The notes under the pieces were generated by a model. That model was not told the DNA's origin. It worked only from the letters and a program-made list of their open reading frames with translations, and ran no database searches. A program made the translations under genes and the position numbers. 16,452 bases of DNA from Candidatus Methanophagales archaeon. GTDB lineage: Archaea; Halobacteriota; Syntropharchaeia; Alkanophagales; Methanospirareceae. The stretch's first letter is position 1; every line of letters starts with the position of its first letter. Location of the stretch: positions 1 through 16,452 of the forward strand of contig JAGGZZ010000187.1 in assembly GCA_021161765.1 (NCBI GenBank). The letters are read 5' to 3'. Positions 12,455-16,452 of the stretch are shown here, in pieces.

Positions 12455-13340
12455 AATTTTTCATTGAACCCTGCTTAGATATTTCCGTTGCACGCCGGGT
12501 AGCTTCTATTACTGCTTCCATCATCGCTGCTTTTACAGCCCCCGATTCCATTGCATACAGCCCTCTTATTGTTGTCCCACCGGGAGAAGCGGTCATTACC
12601 TTTATCCCCGACGGCTTCTCTCCCGCAAGGACCATTTTTGCTGCTCCAATTGCTGTCTGAGCAGCAATCGTCAATGATAATTCACGCGGCAGCCCTTCAT
12701 ACACACCGCCATCCGCCATCGCGTCTATCACCGCAGCAACGAAAGCGATGCCGCTGCCGCTTAACCCTGTAATAACGTCCATGTCGCTCTCATTCACCGA
12801 GTGAACAGTACCAATAGCACTTAGAATCTCCTTTGCTATTTCTTCATCTGCTTCATCCGCATATTTCCCTTTACATATTGCGCACACCGCCTCTCGTACA
12901 CGTGCCCCTATATTCGGCATCACTCGAATTACCCTCCTGCCTCGAGCGTTGGCTTCTTTGAGGGTTTCCTCTATCGCAGCGGTTGGCACGCCAGCAGCTA
13001 CCGAAATCAAAATCCTGTCTTCGTTCATAAAAGGTGCAATCTCTTTTACTACTCCCGGCACATCGTTTGGCTTAACTGCTACTATCGTCACTTCTGCGTT
13101 CTCCGCTACCTCCTCGTTAGTCTCGCACACCGCAACTCTTGGATCTGTCCCCAGGTCAGCGTCAAAAAACCGGCGTTTCTCCTTCTCCGCATCCGTTATA
13201 AATATCTTACTCGTGGGCTCAGCGGTCAACAGTCCGCGAAGAATGGATGCCCCTATGTTTCCCACACCGATAATGCCTATCTTCTCCCTTTTCCTTTTCG
13301 TCTCCCCCTTCTCCTTCCCAGTTGCCTTTTTCCCGTTCAT
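12453..13340 (-). CDS. proC: Pyrroline-5-carboxylate reductase
   Basis: 295-residue NAD(P)H-dependent reductase that makes L-proline from pyrroline-5-carboxylate, the last step of proline synthesis. The Rossmann motif GIIGVGNIGASI starts at residue 22, VAVKP follows the fourth strand, and RVMPNIGARV is the family MPN loop. The C-terminal signature is clear: TGLSGSGIAFV, then SPGGTTIRGLYAMESGAVKA, the substrate-binding helix region of the obligate dimer. A 20-residue Lys/Arg-rich N-terminal tail (MNGKKATGKEKGETKRKREK) precedes the fold and is unusual; no later Met gives a better start. It lies six bases after the Sm-like gene, so both are on one transcript. The repeat copy B begins on its stop codon. 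Confidence 0.94.
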   Translation of the reverse strand: MNGKKATGKEKGETKRKREKIGIIGVGNIGASILRGLLTAEPTSKIFITDAEKEKRRFFDADLGTDPRVAVCETNEEVAENAEVTIVAVKPNDVPGVVKEIAPFMNEDRILISVAAGVPTAAIEETLKEANARGRRVIRVMPNIGARVREAVCAICKGKYADEADEEIAKEILSAIGTVHSVNESDMDVITGLSGSGIAFVAAVIDAMADGGVYEGLPRELSLTIAAQTAIGAAKMVLAGEKPSGIKVMTASPGGTTIRGLYAMESGAVKAAMMEAVIEATRRATEISKQGSMKN

Positions 13341-13346
13341 TCTATT

Positions 13347-13571
13347 CTACTCGTTCATTGGGTGTATAAGCACGACATTATTGCCACGAACTATCACAGA
13401 GCCAAGCAATCTACGCCTTTCTCCATTCTCCATCTCGTTTGCTCCACTCAGGTGCAAATTCAAGTAATCGTCCACCGATGTCAGCACACCCTCCAGCACG
13501 CTCCGTTCTCCCTTCATTTCTACATGCACCATTCGCCCCACCAAACTTTGCACTCTTTTATTTGGAAACAT
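13347..13571 (-). CDS. Archaeal Sm-like (LSm) RNA-binding protein
   Basis: 74-residue protein covering one Sm fold. The Sm1 motif is visible in VGRMVHVEMKGERSVLEGVL followed by SVDDYLNLHL, including the D..LNL RNA-contact turn; the Sm2 motif is LGSVIVRGNNVVLI, with the conserved IVRGNNV core. Archaeal LSm proteins form six- or seven-membered rings that bind U-rich RNA. It is short, as in the archaeal SmAP group, with no extra domain. The loop GANEMENGERR between Sm1 and Sm2 is charged. GGGAG lies about ten bases before the start, and TTTATAAA (13610-13617) about 42 bases before it gives a short leader. It is the first gene of an lsm-proC operon. Confidence 0.9.
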   Translation of the reverse strand: MFPNKRVQSLVGRMVHVEMKGERSVLEGVLTSVDDYLNLHLSGANEMENGERRRLLGSVIVRGNNVVLIHPMNE

Positions 13572-13593
13572 GTCCCGGACTCCCTTTACCTTA

Positions 13594-13617
13594 TCTTTAT
13601 ACTCCCTTATTTATAAA
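13594..13617. promoter_or_regulatory. Divergent promoter region between lsm-proC and pyrC
   Basis: TTTATAAA (13610-13617) is well placed for the minus-strand lsm gene (ATG at 13571). TTTATA (13596-13601) is about 33 bases before the plus-strand pyrC ATG at 13632. The two promoters therefore interleave, so initiation in one direction could hinder the other. Confidence 0.4.
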
Positions 13618-13631
13618 CTAAAAGATATGCG

Positions 13632-14960
13632 ATGCTCCATGATTTGGTTGTTGAAGGTAAAGTTGTAAATCCCGAAGGGGTCTACGAGGCTCAGATAGGC
13701 ATTGACGATGGATATATCACAGAGATAAAAAAGCAGGGTTTACGAGCAGAGAAAACAGTAGCGGCTCGCGGGTGTTTGATTTTTCCCGGGTTTATTGATA
13801 TACACGCTCATTTAAGGGAGGATAGCAGCCATAAATGGGACTATAAGGAAGATTTCGGGACGGGCTCTGCTGCTGCAGTTCATGGTGGTATAACTACCGT
13901 GGTGGACATGCCGAACACACCTCTGCCCGGCATAAATGCCGACCGAATAAGGAAAAAGTGCGAACTCGCACGCTCAACGTCAAAAGGCCTGATTGATGTC
14001 TTTTTCTACGGTGGTGTAACCGAATCCAACCTAAGTGCGATTGCTGATATGCAGAAAGAAGTAGTAGGTTATAAGATATACCTCTGCGAGACCACAGGCG
14101 GATTGTATATCCGGGAGGAGATGCTGCCAGCAGCAATTAAAGCGATACAGGCGACTTCTAAACCCGTTGTAATTCATTGTGAAGACCAGGGGATTGTAGA
14201 AAAGAAGAAAGAGGAATTAAAAGTAAAAGGTAGTCGTAACTATTCCGGGCTAAGACCTGAGGAAGCGGAATTAGCGGCGGTGAGCAGGGTTTTATCCACC
14301 GTCTCACGTTCCGCCCCTGGGGGACACGACAGAGCGAAAATAAAAGTGAATACCAATATTGCTCACGTTTCGGTTTACGAGACGCTAAGTATGATAAAAC
14401 CGTACAAAAATGTTCACGGTGAAGTCACACCACATCACTTGTTTTTTAATAATGAGGACGTACGGGCTAAACAGGCGTTTTTAAAAATGAACCCGCCTTT
14501 AAGAGCCGAAGAAAATAGGCAGCGGCTGCTGGATGCACTTAAAAGAGGCGAGATAGATTTTCTGGCGACTGACCATGCGCCACATACGCAGGAGGAGAAA
14601 TCACTTGATTTTTCGGTAGCCCCTGCTGGCGTTCCCAATTTAGACACCTACGGTAATTTCGTGTCCTGGCTGATTGCCCGTTGCGACGTCCGCCCGGAGC
14701 TTATATCGAGACTATGCGCGTATAACCCCGCGGCGTTCTTAGGATTAGATGACCGGGGGCATATAGAAGCAGGAAAACGTGCGAATTTGACCGTTTTAGA
14801 TCTGCACCGGAGCGTAAAAATCTGCGGCGAACGATTATATACAAAATGCGGGTGGTCACCATTCGAGGGCTATGAATTCCCGGGTGCGGTAAGGCACACC
14901 ATCTTTAATGGCGTAGTGGTGAGTGAATATGACGAATTACTGTGTGATTTGTATTCATGA
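13632..14960 (+). CDS. pyrC: Dihydroorotase
   Basis: 442-residue amidohydrolase that closes carbamoyl-aspartate to dihydroorotate in pyrimidine synthesis. Metal-site residues are all present: His58 and His60 in IDIHAHLRE, the bridging Lys148 (carboxylated in the family) in VGYKIYLCE, His182 in VIHCEDQ, His245 in NIAHVS and Asp314 in ATDHAPH. HLRE and the later SVAPAGVPNLDT stretch favour dihydroorotase over allantoinase or hydantoinase, though these relatives are close. Length is normal for the class I type. The ATG at 13632 leaves MLHDLVVEGKVVNP as the first beta strand, as expected. It is divergent from lsm-proC. The next plus-strand gene is far, so it appears monocistronic. Confidence 0.9.
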   Translation: MLHDLVVEGKVVNPEGVYEAQIGIDDGYITEIKKQGLRAEKTVAARGCLIFPGFIDIHAHLREDSSHKWDYKEDFGTGSAAAVHGGITTVVDMPNTPLPGINADRIRKKCELARSTSKGLIDVFFYGGVTESNLSAIADMQKEVVGYKIYLCETTGGLYIREEMLPAAIKAIQATSKPVVIHCEDQGIVEKKKEELKVKGSRNYSGLRPEEAELAAVSRVLSTVSRSAPGGHDRAKIKVNTNIAHVSVYETLSMIKPYKNVHGEVTPHHLFFNNEDVRAKQAFLKMNPPLRAEENRQRLLDALKRGEIDFLATDHAPHTQEEKSLDFSVAPAGVPNLDTYGNFVSWLIARCDVRPELISRLCAYNPAAFLGLDDRGHIEAGKRANLTVLDLHRSVKICGERLYTKCGWSPFEGYEFPGAVRHTIFNGVVVSEYDELLCDLYS

Positions 14961-15173
14961 ATTATGGGACAGCATCGGGGCATCCCTGGCTCAATCACCG
15001 ATATATCTCAACGTTTTTACAATTATGGCAGTTGCAGGATTGCCACTAATTGTTATTGCCTGGGCACGATGCCTTCCCGTTGTAGAAACCGCCGTAGGCT
15101 TTGTAGAGCGCTCAAACACACAATATATCTTCTCTCCGATTATCGTATCATTAAGTCCGTAGTAAGCTGGCAT

Positions 15174-15758
15174 TTAACCCTCCTCAATTTTACCTTCTCT
15201 TCGCAGTTCGTCAATAATTTCGACCAACAGTCTGATATCACACCGGATGTTCTTATGTAGCTCAATGACATCAGATTTTTTATGTTCTCGCATATATTTT
15301 AGCACCTTTTGCCTGGCTGTTTCTTTGCTCATCTCCTCAACAACAACTATCTCTGGAATGGCTGCTGATACATTTTGCTCTTGCACGCTTTCTATTAACC
15401 TGTTAGCTTTTATCAGTGTGGAATGCATTAGCAACCATAATCCAAAGAACAAGCCAAAAAACGTCCCCATAAGAAGAGGATATGTTATTGTCCAGTTGAT
15501 TGGTGTGTGGAAGGCGTGGGCTGAAGCAAGAACCCAAACTAAACCTACCCAGGAAAGCACGCCGACCCAGAAAAGGATAAAAAGTGCCCAATCTCGACCA
15601 TGCCATCGGTTATTCTCGCTTGGCCAAAAAGTTAAATATTTGTAGTCTTTTCCTTGCTTTGCCCTTCGCATCTCAAAATAAGTTCCTATTATGGCGCCAA
15701 TTAGCCCCGCAACCGTTCCAATGACTCCGCTGAGATAACCCAAATTTACTTGCTCCAT
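15174..15758 (-). CDS. Membrane-anchored winged-helix protein of unknown role
   Basis: 194 residues from the ATG at 15758, which has the archaeal-type site GGTG eight bases before it; a GTG at 15767 could add three residues. Three hydrophobic segments are clear: about 6-28 (LSGVIGTVAGLIGAIIGTYF), 57-80 (WALFILFWVGVLSWVGLVWV) and 88-111 (YPLLMGTFFGLFFGLWLLM). The last 50 residues, after an EMSKETARQK linker, look like a winged helix: KVLKYMREHKKSDVIELHKN, then RLLVEIIDELRREGKIEE. This layout suggests a membrane-tethered DNA-binding or protein-interaction regulator; no known family is recognised and no ligand domain is seen. TTTTTATA at 15792-15800 is correctly spaced for its promoter. It is divergent from carS. 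Confidence 0.7.
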   Translation of the reverse strand: MEQVNLGYLSGVIGTVAGLIGAIIGTYFEMRRAKQGKDYKYLTFWPSENNRWHGRDWALFILFWVGVLSWVGLVWVLASAHAFHTPINWTITYPLLMGTFFGLFFGLWLLMHSTLIKANRLIESVQEQNVSAAIPEIVVVEEMSKETARQKVLKYMREHKKSDVIELHKNIRCDIRLLVEIIDELRREGKIEEG

Positions 15759-15790
15759 AATACACACCTTATTTCTTTATTCGAATCAGC

Positions 15791-15810
15791 AGTATAAAAA
15801 CTTAAATATT
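15791..15810. promoter_or_regulatory. Divergent promoter region of the membrane wHTH gene and carS
   Basis: On the minus strand TTTTTATACT lies about 38 bases before the ATG at 15758. On the plus strand CTTAAATATT (15801-15810) lies about 46 bases before the carS ATG at 15852, predicting a 20-base leader that contains AAGAGAAAAG. Confidence 0.4.
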
Positions 15811-15851
15811 TGATATAGTAGCTACATTCGTGAGATTAAGAGAAAAGTATC

Positions 15852-16382
15852 ATGAATCCTATCGCAGAGACCGTCACGATTGCAATATGGCTGATGCTGC
15901 CCGCATACATAGCAAACGTGAGTGCGGCATTTTTTGGCGGTAAAACACCCATAGACCGCGGTATTTTATATGGTAAAACACGACTGCTTGGCGATGGAAA
16001 GACATACGAAGGCACCATAAAGGGTATCTCTTGCGGTTTTATCGTCGGCATCTTTCAGCAACTGTTTTTACACTCTTTTGGACTTTTTCCAGCCTTTTTA
16101 GTCGTTTTAGCTTGCTTATCGGCAGGTGCACTATTTGGAGACATGCTTGGGAGTTTCATAAAAAGGAGATTGGGGCTAAAAAGAGGTGCTCCGTTACCTC
16201 TGGTAGATCAGCTGGATTTCGTGGCGGGTGCCTGGCTGCTTTTGTTCTTGTTTGCCCGGGATTGGTTCATTGGACGTTTCTCATTGAATATAATCATTGC
16301 CGTCGTTATTATTACCCCACTGCTGCATCTGCTCACAAATTACGCTGGGTTTAAGATGGGAAGGCAAGATGTCCCGTGGTGA
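15852..16382 (+). CDS. carS: CDP-archaeol synthase
   Basis: 176-residue membrane enzyme that joins CTP to 2,3-bis-O-geranylgeranylglycerol phosphate to give CDP-archaeol, the activated precursor of archaeal ether phospholipids. The protein has five or so transmembrane helices. Family-specific segments are the N-terminal LPAYIANVSAAFFGGKTPID, the loop LLGDGKTYEGTIKG, the GALFGDMLGSFIKRRLG stretch and KRGAPLPLVDQLDFVAGA, where the Asp residues are predicted to bind Mg2+ and the nucleotide. The length equals that of characterised CarS (about 165-180). It is the best single evidence in the window for an archaeon. Its promoter lies in the short region shared with the divergent membrane wHTH gene. 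The next frame on the minus strand ends 39 bases after its stop. Confidence 0.95.
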   Translation: MNPIAETVTIAIWLMLPAYIANVSAAFFGGKTPIDRGILYGKTRLLGDGKTYEGTIKGISCGFIVGIFQQLFLHSFGLFPAFLVVLACLSAGALFGDMLGSFIKRRLGLKRGAPLPLVDQLDFVAGAWLLLFLFARDWFIGRFSLNIIIAVVIITPLLHLLTNYAGFKMGRQDVPW

Positions 16383-16420
16383 AATATCCTTCTGAGGTCA
16401 GATAAAAATTTTTGACGAGT

Positions 16421-16452
16421 TTATTCAACTTCAAGGATTCGTCTGATCTTCC
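16421..16452 (-). CDS. Possible C-terminal tail of a minus-strand gene (partial)
   Basis: The last 32 bases read, on the minus strand, KIRRILEVE followed by TAA at 16423-16421. This is a protein-like ending, convergent with carS. Nine codons are too few to name it, and the gene would continue past the right window edge. Confidence 0.3.
   Translation of the reverse strand, partial: KIRRILEVE

Noticed and set aside
14923..15162. 79-codon hydrophobic plus-strand ORF after pyrC
   Set aside because: Starts inside the pyrC 3' end in another frame, no ribosome binding site, no recognised family.

Overview
The window looks like a chromosomal segment of a euryarchaeon. The strongest evidence is a CDP-archaeol synthase (carS) for ether lipids, an archaeal Sm-like protein, archaeal-type TATA boxes (TTTATAAA, TTATAA) 27-45 bases before start codons, and very short leaders. 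Gene content and style resemble methanogen- or ANME-type Euryarchaeota such as Methanophagales; that placement is an inference without phylogeny.

Layout. 1-2225: the 5' part of a RimI-type acetyltransferase running off the left edge, overlapped by an AroQ chorismate mutase, then a divergent MgtE/SLC41-type cation transporter behind a long leader. 2226-3300: a decayed patch with an HD-hydrolase C-terminal fragment, two small orphan ORFs and the last ~40 codons of an IS3-type integrase. 3352-7731: housekeeping block with threonine synthase, a YggU/DUF167 protein, a KamA-family radical SAM aminomutase (minus strand) and the bifunctional NAD(P)HX repair enzyme Nnr. 7756-9068: an overlapping minus-strand pair read as a diverged ScpA-type kleisin and its ScpB/kite-type partner, with no SMC gene in view. 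9200-12152: accessory zone with a ribbon-helix-helix-like protein and a DUF2283 protein, a TIR-domain protein with a beta-rich C-terminal domain, and wrecks of two transposases (a DDE integrase and an IS91-type transposase that has lost its HUH region). 12453-14960: an lsm-proC operon divergent from dihydroorotase. 15174-16382: a membrane-anchored winged-helix protein divergent from carS, then possibly the tail of a minus-strand gene.

How it fits together. The stable genes cover aromatic and threonine biosynthesis, proline and pyrimidine synthesis, cofactor repair, ion transport and lipid synthesis, mostly as single genes or two-gene operons. The most notable non-coding structure is a 150-190 bp hairpin-bearing repeat with inverted terminal motifs. 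It lies directly after the stop codons of thrC and proC, in the same orientation relative to each gene, so the two copies are inverted with respect to each other and enclose 4.6-12.4 kb, including the accessory zone. The most novelty-prone elements are the TIR protein (possibly with a decapitated partner gene), the kleisin/kite pair, and the KamA paralogue whose lysine-recognition aspartates appear to be missing.
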